Shown piece after piece: positions 34,012 to 47,100 of a stretch of 64,000 nucleotides of DNA; within the stretch, counting starts at the first letter, position 1; the number at the start of each line of letters is the position of its first letter. The translations under genes were made by a program, and so were the position numbers. Source of the stretch: Narthecium ossifragum. Lineage: Eukaryota > Streptophyta > Magnoliopsida > Dioscoreales > Nartheciaceae. The DNA lies in the NCBI GenBank assembly GCA_963920575.1, contig OY986966.1, forward strand, positions 26,999,717 through 27,063,716, given 5' to 3'. The notes beneath the pieces were generated by a model. The model saw only the letters and a list, made by a program, of their open reading frames with translations, was not told where the DNA came from and did no database searches.

Positions 34012-34287
34012 ATGGCCGCACTCCCACCCCTCCTCTTCCCTTACGGCATATGAGGCCCTCAAGCCCTATAACCTCCCCATTGGGCTCCTCCTTGAGGGGT
34101 CACTCAACTACAACCTCGAGTCCTCGACCGATCTACCGTAAAGTTTTTCGCTTATATAGCTTTACCACCTCTACTTTTCTGGTTGAACATCATCGTGTTC
34201 ACCCGAATCTGCGACCATTTGGAGTCATTGGGGGGAGATTCTCTCTCCACCGATAACTACTCGATAAAGATATTTTACGAGCACCCG
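34012..34287 (+). pseudogene. Partial DUF538 pseudogene, second copy
   Basis: Plus-strand DNA starts ATGGCC and soon reads LTAYEALKPYNLPIGLLLEG, the same LTA-EAL-LPxG block as the 6.1-6.7 kb pseudogene. Later come LLFWLNII-FTRI, a stretch like LEFSVGI, and IFYEHP, in shifted frames. The middle, from GTGKF to SDLKGVS, is deleted and frames change several times. At the site where the first copy has TAA, this copy retains TAT (Tyr). It is divergent from the SEC15 fragment, as in the parental pair. Confidence 0.75.
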
Positions 34288-34536
34288 TAAAGTGGTTATG
34301 GTGATTTTATGATGAATAATAGAGATGATCATTTAAGGTGTTGCACCAATGATTGTTCTATACCTTCAAATGATATCAAAGATTCTTAAAGGAGTATCAA
34401 TATGGTCAATATATCTTATCATAATGAGTACATACTCCGACAGATGGAGGACATGATCGATGGCTACATGCGTGAATGTACACGCCTACTTGAAAACCGG
34501 TGGATCTGCGTGACACGGGCTTTGAACACAGAATCT

Positions 34537-34560
34537 GGCTCTGATACCATGGAAAAACTC
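34537..34560 (-). mobile_element. Possible LTR-retrotransposon primer-binding site remnant
   Basis: GGCTCTGATACCATGG is the reverse complement of TGGTATCAGAGCC, the usual tRNA-iMet-type primer-binding site, directly followed by TGGAAAAAC, a possible LTR edge on the minus strand. No gag or pol reading was found nearby. Confidence 0.4.
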
Positions 34561-35040
34561 TCACGATTCAACCCAAAAGCTTAGGCCAATGGATGAGGGC
34601 GAGTTAATATTAATATAGTTTAACACAAAGTATCCGGATAACGGCGACGTGTGCAATGTACACCCAGTCCATATCCCAAAAATATGCAGCCACAGGATTG
34701 TCGGTAGGGAAACTCAAGCGTGGATCCGGTAAAATAGATAACACATTAATGAAATAAAACATCAGTGAATTAGTGAAATGCCCTTTGACCCATAGTTCAT
34801 ACGAAAGTGAAAAGCATCATCCTTACGGAAGATTCGTCCAAACAAAACCAAGAATCCAACCCTCGAAACCCTAAAAAGAATGTTGAAAACCAAGAACCCA
34901 GTTAACCCTCCAAACCCTAAAAGAATCATGATACTAGAAGAGGATAAGAAACCAGAATTTAACAACAAGAATTACCACGAATCACATACTAAGATACACA
35001 ATATTGTCCGCTTTTGGAGCACCGCAGAAATCTGGGAAAA

Positions 35041-35531
35041 CTTTCTAAGGAGAGCACGCTTAACCTTGGAGTTTTCTGGCGGATCACTGCCAGCACAGCT
35101 TTAAAACGCGTTATGTCTATTAAGGGCTTATTATATACTTATATCGAACCGCGGACCATACCCAGACGTTGTGGGATTGCTTACCCGGCTACCCGACTTA
35201 GCCCCGCCCTCTAAGCGCAGGCATCTTGTCCCACGGTAGACCCAGCGGGCCTCACATTCCACCCCTTTGGAGGCTCAGCGTCCTCGCTGGCACAATTTCT
35301 CGCTGGGAACCGGCTCTGATACTATAATGTAGCGCACGCTTAATCTTGGAGTTTTCTAGCGGATCATTGCCAATACGGCTTTAAAACGCGTTATGTCTAT
35401 TAAGGGTTTACTATATACTTATACTTATATCGAACCCCGGACCATACCCAGGCGTTGTGGGATTGCTTACCCGGCTACCCGACTCAGTCCCGCCCTTCAG
35501 GCGCAGGCATCTTATCCCACGGTAGACCCAC
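35041..35531. repeat. Tandem direct repeat of a retroelement-like unit, period about 280 bp
   Basis: Unit 1 (from about 35041) and truncated unit 2 (from about 35329 to 35531) share GCACGCTTAA, TTTAAAACGCGTTATGTCTA, GGGATTGCTTACCCGGCTAC and GCAGGCATCTT, with few differences. Unit 1 ends with GGCTCTGATACTATAA, which resembles a reversed primer-binding site, before TGTAGCGCACG opens unit 2. This looks like LTR-edge sequence repeated head to tail just upstream of FANCI. Confidence 0.7.
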
Positions 35532-35737
35532 CCAAATGACCAATCATAGCCGCATAGGTGATGTGTTTATGCCACATTGGCATGTGCGGAATTTTTATAT
35601 TATTTTAAACAGCTGACGTGGAAATCTAGTATCATAACAACAGATCGACCCGTTACCTGACCGGCCCAAAGAAGCCCGCCCAAGAACTTCGAAAAAAAAA
35701 CCGCGAACGAATCCCGCCGCCAGACCACGGCGACGCC

Positions 35738-38700
35738 ATGGCCACCGCCACCGCCGCCACGTCCGGCGAAGTCCACTACGCGCCGCCTCCACTGCTCACC
35801 TTCGAATCTATCCTCCTCTTTGCTAAGGACCCCTCCTGCCCCCTCGACGAGTCCCACGTCCCCAGCCTTCTCTCTCTCCTCTCCTCTGGCCTTCCCGAGA
35901 TACGCACCCCCGAGGACGCCCAGCCGCTCGACCTCCTCCCTCGCCTCCTCCATCTCGCCTCCCAATCCTCCGCCCAGACCTTCATCGATCGCATTCTCGA
36001 AGTCGACTGGTCCAAGCCACTGCTAATGAAGGTCACATCCCTCCTTCGCGAGTTCCCCTCTCTCTCTGGAGTCAGGGTTTCCGAATTCCTCGAAAAGATC
36101 TTTAAGGGGATGAAGGGTGTGGACCTCCAAGATTTGCCGGCGTTGGTGTACCAGCTGTTATTGCTGGCTTCGAAGGGGTTCGACAAGAAGGCGGTGCTCA
36201 GGGGGATTCTAGGGTTTTTTGGCGGTTCTTTAAGGGGGTCGGCTTCAATCGTAAGGCAGGTCGAGGGGACGGTTCTGATGCATGTGAATTTCGCGGTGAA
36301 GCAAGATCCATCTCTCGGCAAAGAGGTGATCGCGGTAATGAGATCGGATCTTGGCGCTGTCAACCACTTCACGGTTGCCGTGCTGCTTTCTCTTGCAAGC
36401 GTGAGGAGGTTCAATGAGAGTTCCATTGGGGCTCTCAAGTCGGCAGTCGTCACGGCCCATAAAGATCATAGGACCGCAAGGTGAGGGAGCAAAACCCATT
36501 CCCCTGTTCAAAAAATTATGGAGGTTTAGGTCCTTTACATTGTTTTAAATTTGGGAGGTGGGTTTTGTAGGGATTGCAAATGGTTGCCGGATTGCATGAA
36601 AGAAGAATTCTTGGAGACCGTGAGATGCCTGCAGGAAGCGATTATAAAAGCTGTAACTTGTTTGTTCATCTTTATCCTATGTATCACTGGTTTTGTCAAT
36701 TAGAAATGGACTAAGAATTGAGTCATCTATTGTGTTTTCAGATAAACGAAAACAATTTTGGGCGGGAGTATGCGTTACCTAGTATTGTTGAGTTCGGGTT
36801 TGTTTTATTGGAGGTTGCAGATGGCGAGAATGGCAAAGGAGATGAGGGTTCCGTGGCGGAACTGATGAGTATTGAAGAGCTTGGGATTTATATGCTGAAG
36901 ACCCTGTTTGAGGTCCATGACATGTCTAGAAATGAGGTTGTTACAGGCCTTAGCCTGTTGAAAATACCTCAGATCCAGTAGAATGTTTGGAGACATTATA
37001 GGAGCTTGTAGAGAGATTTGTGATTTCTGTTTCTATGTTTGTTTTTGGATCTCTTCTGCTGCCAATTGTGCACGCTGTAAGCCTGTAAACTATAATATTG
37101 GTTGATTCTAGTGTCGGTTTGTTTGCAGATAATTGAGCAGTGCAAATCTCGAATTCTTTCTCTGAAGCCTCAGCAGAGTGCATTGGTCATCAAGTAAAGA
37201 AGCCAATACCATTTATCATTTTTCACCCATTTGTAACATTTCCTTTACTCCGATTTACTCAATGATAAGTTGTCTAAAACTCTTTCTGAAGGTTGCTCGG
37301 TCTTCTGGTCCAAAGCGACCAGTACCTGATGCTGGAACATGTCAGTCACTTGAAGGAATTATTGGAATATTTTGTTTTCATGCACGAGAAAACTGCCATT
37401 GCTCTCATCAATGCCATCCTGCCACTTATGAAGTTCAGCCGTGATCTCCAGGTAGCGCCTCTTGTGATATCTAGCTAACCCAAAGATCCCAAGCTTTAAA
37501 GCACTTAAATGCAGGTTTTCATTTGTCTTGCAGGATTACGTCATTTTGGTTGTACGAAAGGCGATGTTCGGAAGAGAAGATTCAGTTCGAGTTGCTGCCA
37601 TGAGTGCAGTTTTTGATGTCATTTCAGCTGAAAATAAGTTGAATAGGAATGGTTTAGATTCTTTACAAGCATCATCCAGTCAATCTAGTTGCAGTCAGCA
37701 AGCTGATATAACTCATGGAATGGTGGGGAGCCTCTTTCAACAATTTAGTGGGCTGATCCGCAGATGTCTCTCCCAACAGGTGGTGTTTATAATGGAGCGA
37801 TTTCTCTGATATAATCTTGAATAATGTACTAATGCAGTCACTTGATTGAGACAGGCCAGAGTTAAAGACATCATGTATCAGGGACTTGTAAAACTTGTTG
37901 TGTTAGATCCTTCAGTTTCTGGATATGTTCTTGATTTACTATGGCCTCACTTCCTTCAATTCTATATCGAGGTACCCAAGTCAATATGGTTACTCATTCC
38001 TCTTTATGTTATAAATATTTGTTTATTTATTTATTTTGATCAAAGTGACTCCTATATTTTGATTTCTCAAGCTTCTAGATTTCAGTTTCAACTTGCAGTT
38101 ATGTCATCTGGCCTCTGTTAGCTTTGCTCGAAAGTTTCACTTTCCTTTAAACTCCTCCCTTTCTTGCTAAAAAGATTTTGTGAGTGCTGCAGGATGCAGA
38201 TTTTCCTGTCAAAATAGATGCATGTTTGAAGTTGGAGAACAGCAAAGTTTGTGTAGCTGATCCTTTAGATAGCCTTTTATCATGTATCTCGTGGATTCTT
38301 CTCCTTCAGCTACATGATAAGTCAAACCAACAGTCAGAGTCCTCAGTGCCGTGCTTTGGATTTTGTCTTTCACAAGAAAATGACGTAATGCCGCTATTCC
38401 CATAGAAGGATAAATTTGATGTGTTCTTATTATTTCTGCATCCACTCATCCTTAAGGAACTGCAGGCAAGGCGAACAGCATCCAATGAGTTGTTCTCAAA
38501 TGCAATATCGAAGATTCGAAGAACTATGCGAAAATGCAGCTTGAAAAGTGAGTGTCCTAAACACTCTGACTCTGGTGTTTTTCACGTTTGGTTTTGAACT
38601 TCATTATTTCTGTTTTCATGAGCCTTTTCCATTATGATTAGCTCTCGATCTCTCAATTGTCTATCAGATGGTATAGGTCAGAACCAAGACTCTGGGTCTC

Positions 38701-41700
38701 GCTCTCTTCACGTCGAAAAGGCCTGTTGCCATGGTCTGATTTTGGCTGGAATCATAGAGGTCTTTATTCATATAATAGCTTCAGAGCTGGAGAAAGCAAC
38801 AGTTGAAGAAACAGTAGTCCTTGAAAGGGAAATCATGGGACTTGTTGATACATATGACTCCATAGAGAAGGAATCTGGAATCAGTAAATACACCATTGGT
38901 CTTAGAAAAGGGTCTTCGAAAGCCAGTGTTCAAGATATTTCAGAAGCAGGTGATAATGTTGCTAAAGAGTCTGGCCGTGCACCCCCCCTACCAAAATTAT
39001 CTCAAAGAAAAGTTGTTTTCTCTACTTCTAGTATCCAACAGCTACTGGTAACTGCAGTTCGATCATCTACCGCTGCCATCAGTGTTGACCACGACGTTTC
39101 ACATGATGTTCAAGCATCTTCTCAGAGGAAATTGGGCCAGAGCTTCAAACTCGTATCATATTCTCTAAAGGCTTGTCTTCATCACTTAAAATCATTCAAT
39201 TCAGTGTCAAGTGGGTCAAGTGGAGATCTATTGAGAACTCTGATCTGTGGGGATATCAAACAGTTGGGGCGGCCAATAATGCAGTTGGTATATTTGCTTG
39301 TATCATATATGAATTCGAAGAGGGGGCCAAAGAAGACTGAGACCAAACTGAAGAGAAATGCAGAAAATAAAAATGAAGAGCTTTTTCTAGCACTATCATG
39401 CTTGAGCGAGCTGATCAAATTGAATCCATCCCAAGCCCATTTGACTGGAGTCCTTGAGGATCTGATTTCTCTTGCTGGAACAGAGGGGGGCACTGAAAAT
39501 GCCATGGATGTCATTCAGGAAGTTAACAACGAACAAGATTTTATGGTGGATGATCAACATGTGAGAAACATGGATCTATTCTTAGATAAAAGGATAAAAC
39601 CCCTACAGACTGCACTTATTACTGATTCATTTTTCCGGGAATTTGAGGTACCTCTATATGGTTTCATTAGCAGCTTATTTTGATGATTAAGAATGAAGTA
39701 AAGTTTATCACTTATGGTATAGATGATGTTTTTTAAAATAGGTCTCTGTCTGTAGGATTGTCTGCATTTCAAAGATTCCAAAATTGTTGGGAAACCTCTT
39801 GGTTTGGCAAATTGTGGGCTATCATGATGTCCTTTGTTTAAACCTAGGGAAAGACGTCCCTGGTGGATATTTGGGTAGTATAACAAATTATGGTGCTCTG
39901 GGCCCTTTCTGCTTTCAACTCGATTTGAACTGAATTGCATGATATTTCCACATCTTTTTTTTTGTAAACTCGTTCTGCTTCCATTAGAAGAGTTTCAATC
40001 CGGAATTATGCTTAGATTTCTTGCCAACTCATAAATGACTTTTATGTTTTACATTTGGTACATCCTTTGAGTACATCCTTTGACCTATAAGGTATTTTCA
40101 TGTAATCTACGACACTAATTCTCTCTTAACTCTGAATTGGTGGGCTAAACATGCCTTGTTTATTCTTTTCTTGTAGAAATGCTTGACTGATTTTAACGTT
40201 GTAGATCAACGATAATTCCTTCAAGGGATATTGCAAAGGTTTGGTTGCGTGATTTCCCTTAGATCAGAAAGCTATATCAATGAGGAAATGTAGCAGAAAC
40301 AAATTCTTTTGAGAGGCCAGAAGGGTTTTCAATAGCTATTTGTATCTTGCACCTTGATTTTGTCTGCTATAAAGACTATTGAGAAACAGAAGTAGGTTTT
40401 AGCATGCTTCGAATTTAGTTTGAAGTAATTCAGTGAGAGGCATAAAGGGGCTAGGACGGAAGGATGGACTTTTTAGAGCATAATATCAATGGATGCATTG
40501 ACACTTACTTTGCTTTTCACTGGTCTTTAGTCTTATGTTGGACCCAACAATGTAGGTTGGGGGAGTAGTTTATACTTTATGGCTGAAGAGGGCAGGTTTT
40601 TACTGGAAGGCTAATGTTTTTGACTCAACGGACACCAGTATTCTTTGTCTTAAGATGTTATACTTTTCTGTTTTTACGAATTTTAAAGCATAAAGAGGCG
40701 TTTGGGCTGCTATATCATATTATGTGGTAAATAAAAGGCCTTCCAGTGTACCAATTTCATCCTCTTTCTATTGAAAGAATCGAACTTTGGCGTTGCAATT
40801 AAAGTAGTACATGCATAGCTGCCCAACAAATCTGACAATGCAATTTGAATACCTGCAGGTCTGACATCAGTTCCATGAGGTGGAGCGACTATGAAATATA
40901 GATTCATATGACTGTGAAACCGATGTACAGTGTTAATGTAAAGAATACAGGAATAGAATGAGGCTCTTATAGAAAACTAGATCCTATGTAGAAGTCCCAT
41001 CACAGCCTTTAAATACTAAAACTTCTCTTTTTGGGTGCTTGTGTGATTTGGAGGTATTAAGTTCACCAATTATTCTATAATCTCAGGCCAATAGGAAAGG
41101 GTGAGAATATTTATATTATACTCTAGCACATCCATCATGTGTGGATTCAAATAACCATGAGTTCTCACAAGTGGATTTTGAGTTTAAGGAGCAGAATTAG
41201 GATGCGGGATTCTAATTGTCAACTTCTGCTCTGAAACCAATTATCCCAAAAGCTTAAGCTAATTGGAAAGAGTGAGTATATCTATATCATGGTCTAAGAG
41301 GCCATCCATGGCCTTCGCGAGTAGGGTTCTATCCTTTTTTCTTGAGTCAGTATGGAGTCTTCTGCTTAGGACAGCTATGGGTTGACTTCAGTCCCCTTGA
41401 CAACAATGCTAATTTGGCAGTTCTTGCTCGCCGATGATCTTTGTGAAAATGAATATGTGAGATATGGAAGTACTGCCTTCTAAAGGCCAAACTGTGGATA
41501 CTCAATGCACTCCTATTATCATTGCTTTGGGGGATTCACTATGCTTTGTTTGTACATGTGTCGGAGGTGAATGTAACTCAACTTATCTTTCCAGGTTCTT
41601 TCTGACTTAGTATCGATTATTGCTAAGAAATTGCCTCTTGGAAGAAGGGATTCTCACGGAGCCTGGGCTTTGGCTGTCTGTAATAACAGCATGGTACAAG

Positions 41701-42923
41701 ATGCCAGAGCAGCACGAAGTCTAGCAGCACTAGCCATCCAACTAACATCGCCTCCAGAAGATCTAAATGTTGCACGTATAATGGCTTCAGAGCTGCTAAA
41801 AGTTATGGGATCCGAAGACAAGGTTCCAATAGAGACATCTGAAACATTTCCTACCATAAATCATTTTACGAGGACAGCTATTGCAACTTTTCTTTTGAAC
41901 ACAGTGGATTCTTCTCTTATGGATCTGAATTGGGCTATATCAAAATTGAAGGGATTTTCAACCTTTAGTCATCAAACATCTGGCTTTAGAATGAGTACTA
42001 ATGGGGAAAGATCACTTGGACTTGTGCTAGAAGAAGCAATGTACTCCAGGTCAGAAGCATTGGTGCATCTGCTGTCTTATTTTGCCAAGATGAACCTTAA
42101 GGGTAAATCCCCCAGTCTGCTAAAGGATTCTTAGTTTTATTCTCCCTCAGGAATTAACATGTGCTTTTACGCAGACTCTCAAGCAGAGCAGTTGCTAAAG
42201 CTAACTGCAAAATTTTACAAGCTTTTGGCTCTTATGACCAAGCTCCGCATTGCACCAAAAGGTCACAAACAGCTTTTACCTGGACACAGATTTCAGAGGC
42301 TTGCTGAAGTAACTTGCAGAAATCTCACCTGTCCTCTATATAACTTCATGGCTCTGGTGCAAAGGGTAAGTTGTTCACATAACCATATTTGTCACATGTT
42401 TTTGCTTCCCCGATCTCTCTTTATTACGTATAAATGCACATGTATAACTTGTTAAAGTTTCCTCTTATTGCCTAACATTACTGGACTGCAGAATCAACAA
42501 GAGAATACACGGAATAGAGGTGTTATTAACAAGATCAAAAGGGAGAACAAATGTATTCCCGACTTGATCTTCCAGATAGAAGATTATGAGAAGTACCTCA
42601 TTCAGCTCAGCAAACTAACTAAGGTCAACTTGTTGAGGCATGCCAAACGCAGCACTGCAAGGGATTTTAAGATATTAGACGTGAAGAACGTTCCTATACA
42701 GGACGAGGCAGATGAAAATGAACCTACCCAGGGTGGTTCAGCACCATCTCAAGATGAATGTGGCGTGGAGTCTGAAGGAGGGGAGAGGGTTGCATCCTCG
42801 GAATCTGGTGGTGCTGATGCAGCTGATGATTCTGAAACTGATAAGGAAGAACCAGAGATATCAGTGCCAAAGAAGAGAGCAAAAATGTGTAAGGTCGTGC
42901 AAGATTCAGATGAAGAAGCATAA
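35738..42923 (+). CDS. FANCI: Fanconi anaemia group I protein homologue
   Basis: Thirteen exons: 35738-36480, 36571-36652, 36742-36936, 37129-37193, 37292-37451, 37534-37779, 37855-37971, 38193-38384, 38466-38547, 38668-39647, 41595-42102, 42175-42365 and 42492-42923; 1330 aa. FANCI pairs with FANCD2 as a DNA clamp in interstrand-crosslink repair. Family blocks include [91 protein letters not shown] and [19 protein letters not shown], then SxARDFKI. VRKAMF places Lys424 where human FANCI is monoubiquitinated (K523), and SQ sites S464 and S469 follow, as in the human ATR cluster. The tail is acidic, with a basic PKKRAK motif. Intron 10 is 1.9 kb. The N-terminal exon is very GC-rich. Confidence 0.94.
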
Positions 42924-43087
42924 GTTACAGCATGTACTTGATGTCATGTTCTGGTGAGTTTAAAACACATATGTGCATGCTGATACTTATCATATTGCCC
43001 GTGTCTCATAGTCTTGTTCTGTCGAGAGCTCCCTGATATGATATGCAGGCAACCCCCCATGTTCCAGCTCAGTGGAGTTTTGTTGTT

Positions 43088-43362
43088 GATTTTTTTGTCA
43101 AATAGGACCCGTAATATTCACTTTTGGACCATATATTCTATTTTTTTTTGTATAACATGACCCTCAATAAAAAAATACATATAATGAACCCGTGTATAAA
43201 AAAATACACGTATAATTATTGGTTATACATGTATCATTATTGATTATACGCGTGTTCATTACGTGTATTTTTTATTGGAGTCCTATTATACCGGAAAACA
43301 TGGTACAGGTATTAGAGTTTCAAAAGTGAATATTGACGATCCATTTTGATTAAAAAAAAATC
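43088..43362. mobile_element. Palindromic MITE-like element downstream of FANCI
   Basis: The left arm (from GTCAAATAGGACCCGTAATATTC) and right arm (GAATATTGACGATCCATTTTGAT read in reverse) are complementary through CTTTTGGACC/CAAAAGTG, TATAACA and CAATAAAAAATACA blocks, folding over about 275 bp. The loop has repeated TATACACGTATAAT-like palindromes. No coding capacity and no clear target duplication. Confidence 0.6.
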
Positions 43363-44040
43363 CATTTTGTTGTACATACATGACATTCCAATTGAATAGT
43401 GCTACTAAGATTTCATTCTTTATTAGAGAATGACACAAATCTCTACATGAATGATTTTATCAGTCCTATCCTTTCAACTGAGGTAATTATTGTTTTTTTT
43501 TGTAGTGGATCATTTCTAGCGTTCTTTTGCACGAAGAATCTTGTGCGCTAATCTGAATTGCTTTTAGGGCCAATGGTGGCGCAGCTCATCATGATATGGT
43601 GCATGTTCTGTGACAGCTTACCAATCACTACTTCTATCATTGAATCTGGTAGTCAAAGACAAAGTGACATCTGTGCTCCTCGTGACTATCTCTTCCAACA
43701 TGCTAACGTGATTAACTATGAGCTAAGATTTTGGCCTCCAAGGAATTAATCCTGTTAGATTCTCTCCAACTTCCATACTTGCAGGCTGTCTCCCTAATCT
43801 ATACGGAAACATGGTAAATAAGTTCCAACAAGCTTTTATTATACTTGGAAACCTTATTATAAAGTTGCTTTACAGTAGGATTCGCCTGCCATTGTAAGAT
43901 ACTTTTATATTTTATTCTCCCCAAATCTTGGTTATTAATCCTGTCGCGCTTCAATCGAATACCGAGCCGGGGTTGGCCATGACGTCACTCTGTCAGCTCT
44001 AATAAATTCGAAATTTGAAACACTGGGGGTTTGAGTACGG
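43363..44040. other. Interval between FANCI and the LC8 gene
   Basis: About 680 bp, AT-rich, with no gene or repeat recognised. Confidence 0.45.
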
Positions 44041-44071
44041 AGTTTAACGTATATTTATTTAGGGAGACAAA

Positions 44072-44078
44072 TATAAAA
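44072..44078 (+). promoter_or_regulatory. TATA box of the LC8 dynein light chain gene
   Basis: TATAAAA, 68 bp upstream of the ATG at 44146, with a GAGA-rich leader after it. Confidence 0.55.
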
Positions 44079-44145
44079 CGCGGGCCAGGAGAAAGCCATC
44101 TCCGAGAGAGGAGAGGCGAGAAGGGTTTTGGGAGGAGAGATAGAG

Positions 44146-47100
44146 ATGGCGGAGGCCAGGAGAGGGGGCGGCGGCGGCGGTGGAGGTTTGGGGATCATGA
44201 AGTCCTCGGGCGAGGGGAAGCCGGTGGGAGTGGCGGCGGCTGGGGGGAGGAAGGTGATTGTGAAGAGCGCCGATATGAAGGAGGATATTCAAAAGGAGGC
44301 CATCGACTGCGCCCTAGCCGTAGACATCCTCTCTTTATCTCTTTCGAGTCCTTTGATTTTGCAATTGTTTTTTGTCTGGCTTCTTCCTAATTAGATTAGG
44401 TTCTCCGTTTGGTAGGCGTTCGAGAAACATGGGGTGGAGAAGGACGTCGCAGAGTACATCAAGAAGGAGTTCGACAAGAACTACGGCCCCACCTGGCACT
44501 GCATCGTCGGACGAAACTTTGGTACGTCGATTCTTGCATCCAATCTTGATAGTATGGTATCGGCTAGTCTCGTTATGTCTATTGTTTGAGCTATAGTAGG
44601 GTGTTTTGGTGTTTTCCGGCTTGATCCCGTTCTGACATGGATATCTGTGACTGGAAGGAGGCGTAGATGTTTTGCTAACGGAGTGGATTCAAAGGGTTAG
44701 ATCTCTGAAATCCCTTCTTTGGTGGGCTTAAAATGGTGTCGGAATGTGGTTTTCTGCCATTTTGGGTTCTGTGAATCAAAAGTGAAAATGTTGAGGTGAA
44801 AATGTGGTTTTTGAGGCTTATCTTTGGTTTTCTGCCATTTTCGGGGTCCTTAGTTATTTGTGATTCTTTCATTCTCCTTATGACCCTGTCCCTAAACATT
44901 CAGGAGGGATCCTTAGACATAATGGCTCAAGTGCAAGCATATTTTCATATATGCTTCTGATCTGCTTTTTGAAACATAGAGCAAAACCCCGGTTCTTGAA
45001 TAATAGATGATCCTAATATGAATATGATTACTGTGTAGCTCTCTTGCCATATCTTCTGACCATAATGTTTTCGTGACTGTTTTAATATATTTCTTTGCTG
45101 AGATCTTCAACAAAGAAGTTGAGATAAGAAATACATAATTCATCTCACACCCGAATTTAGTTATCATGTTTTATGAGTATCTTATTGGTTGAAGGAAAGG
45201 TCCATGGGCTATGTTGGAGATCTTTGGTTAGCTGGCTTGTTTTGAACTATAAGATTTGGCTGTTTTTGGGCCACTATTTATTAAAAATAGAGATGTATGT
45301 AAAGTCATAAACATATATTGGGGTTGATGCCTGCCTAGTGCCAGAAGGTGAAGGAAGTTGGTGATAGGTGATTTGATGAAAGGGAGCCGGCAAAAGAAGC
45401 CCCAGCGAATGGTAACTGTATGCCTCCCTTCCTTAATTGTCATCTTTGGGGATGATTTCCTACTTTAGTTCTGGGGAAGAACTTTAAGACACTCCTGGGG
45501 AAATGCACCTGGTGCGGTAGCTAATAAGTTGGCTTTAGAAGCACGTTTTTCTCTTTTTTATCGTCAGTGCAATTTGTAAATTTGCACAGTGTCCTTGTCA
45601 TGTGTGGTTGGTTGATGTCATGCTATATCATCAGCCTAAAGTTGATTGCTGGTTATTATATGGTCAAAGTCGGTTTTATTTTCGCCAATGGCGACCTTAA
45701 ATATGCCTCAGAAAATTGTTTGCTGCCCTCAATGAGGCAGTGAACCCTTTGGCTAAATTGTGTGATAGTGGGAGGGAGAGAAAGAGGGACAATGGGGGGC
45801 GTAGAGGTGGGGTTTGAGGATGGGGGTTTTGTTGTGAAGCATGTTGAGGGAATTGAGTTTGCTTCTTTCATCTTAATTTAAAGACTTGCGGATAGCATGT
45901 CTTTGAACGTTTCATTAGTGTTATATTGCCTGTTTATTTGTTAGTTAACTCAGGAGAAAATGCTATTCTAGGTTTGTTTTCTTCTCGAATTCATTCAAAG
46001 CTTATGTTTTCTTCCAAGTGCAAGTCAGTTTTCTTGTAAGACCTTCAGAAATATCAGTTTTTCTAGTTTACATAACTCCTATTCCTACTAATAGATATGT
46101 CAATCATTAAGAAAATATGTTATATTCTGTATTTGTGAGTTGAACCCCTGATGTTATGGCTTATAGCCAATGCATTGGAGTAGAAGATACTTCAGTTGGG
46201 ACTGTGGTAGCACAAAAACATTGCATGCGCCATTTAGATGGCGATTATGATGTTTTGTCAACACCCTTAAGGTTATTCCCATCAATTTGGTATTCTGAAA
46301 TTCTGAAGATGCCCTTGTATTCTTCGGTATGGGATATGTCCTCATTTTCTTTCTTCTTACATAAGTTCTTACATTTTGTTTTATTATTAGGTAGTTTCCA
46401 TTATTTTGTGGGGAATAACCAATTATAATACAAGGCATGTAAGCTCAACCCTGCTTTTCGCACTCAGAACTGCAGGTTTTGCTCTGAGTTTGAGTACTCT
46501 TGACAGTTTTTAAGTGCTTTGAGTAGGTTTAGCATGGAAATAGGACTTATCATACAATTGTCAAGACTGTTACTGAGTACGGAGAAGAGAGTCCGAAAAA
46601 AGCGTAGAATATATGAAGTGACTGCCTTCCAATTTTTGAATATTCAAACCTTAGATCTATAAATTGGGATAACTAACAGTTTTAGCATTTGACTTGTTAG
46701 CCCCCGTTTGGTTCGGGGTTAGGGTTAAGGGGGTTAAGGGGAATATGGGGTTAGAAAAAGTGAGGGTAAGAAATGGGGGTAAGAAAAGGTAGAGAGGAAC
46801 GTGGTAGGTGGAATAGCAGTAACCCCGTAATCATTGTTTTGGTGTTTGGTGAAAAAATAGGGATAAAGTGTGGGTAACCCCCTTAACCCCGTTACCAAAC
46901 AAGGGCTTAAGCAAAATTTCTGTGTGGCCCTTATAGTCTTATAGATCATGATTAGGAAGTTTGGAGCTTCTAGGCCGTTACAAGATATGCTCATGGCTGA
47001 GTGATTGCATATTAGTAGTTTGCGTTTAGCAGTAATTGTGTTTGGTGTAACTCAATGCCTCTTCTATTCAAGCATGTTCCTGTCCTACCACCAGTTCCAA

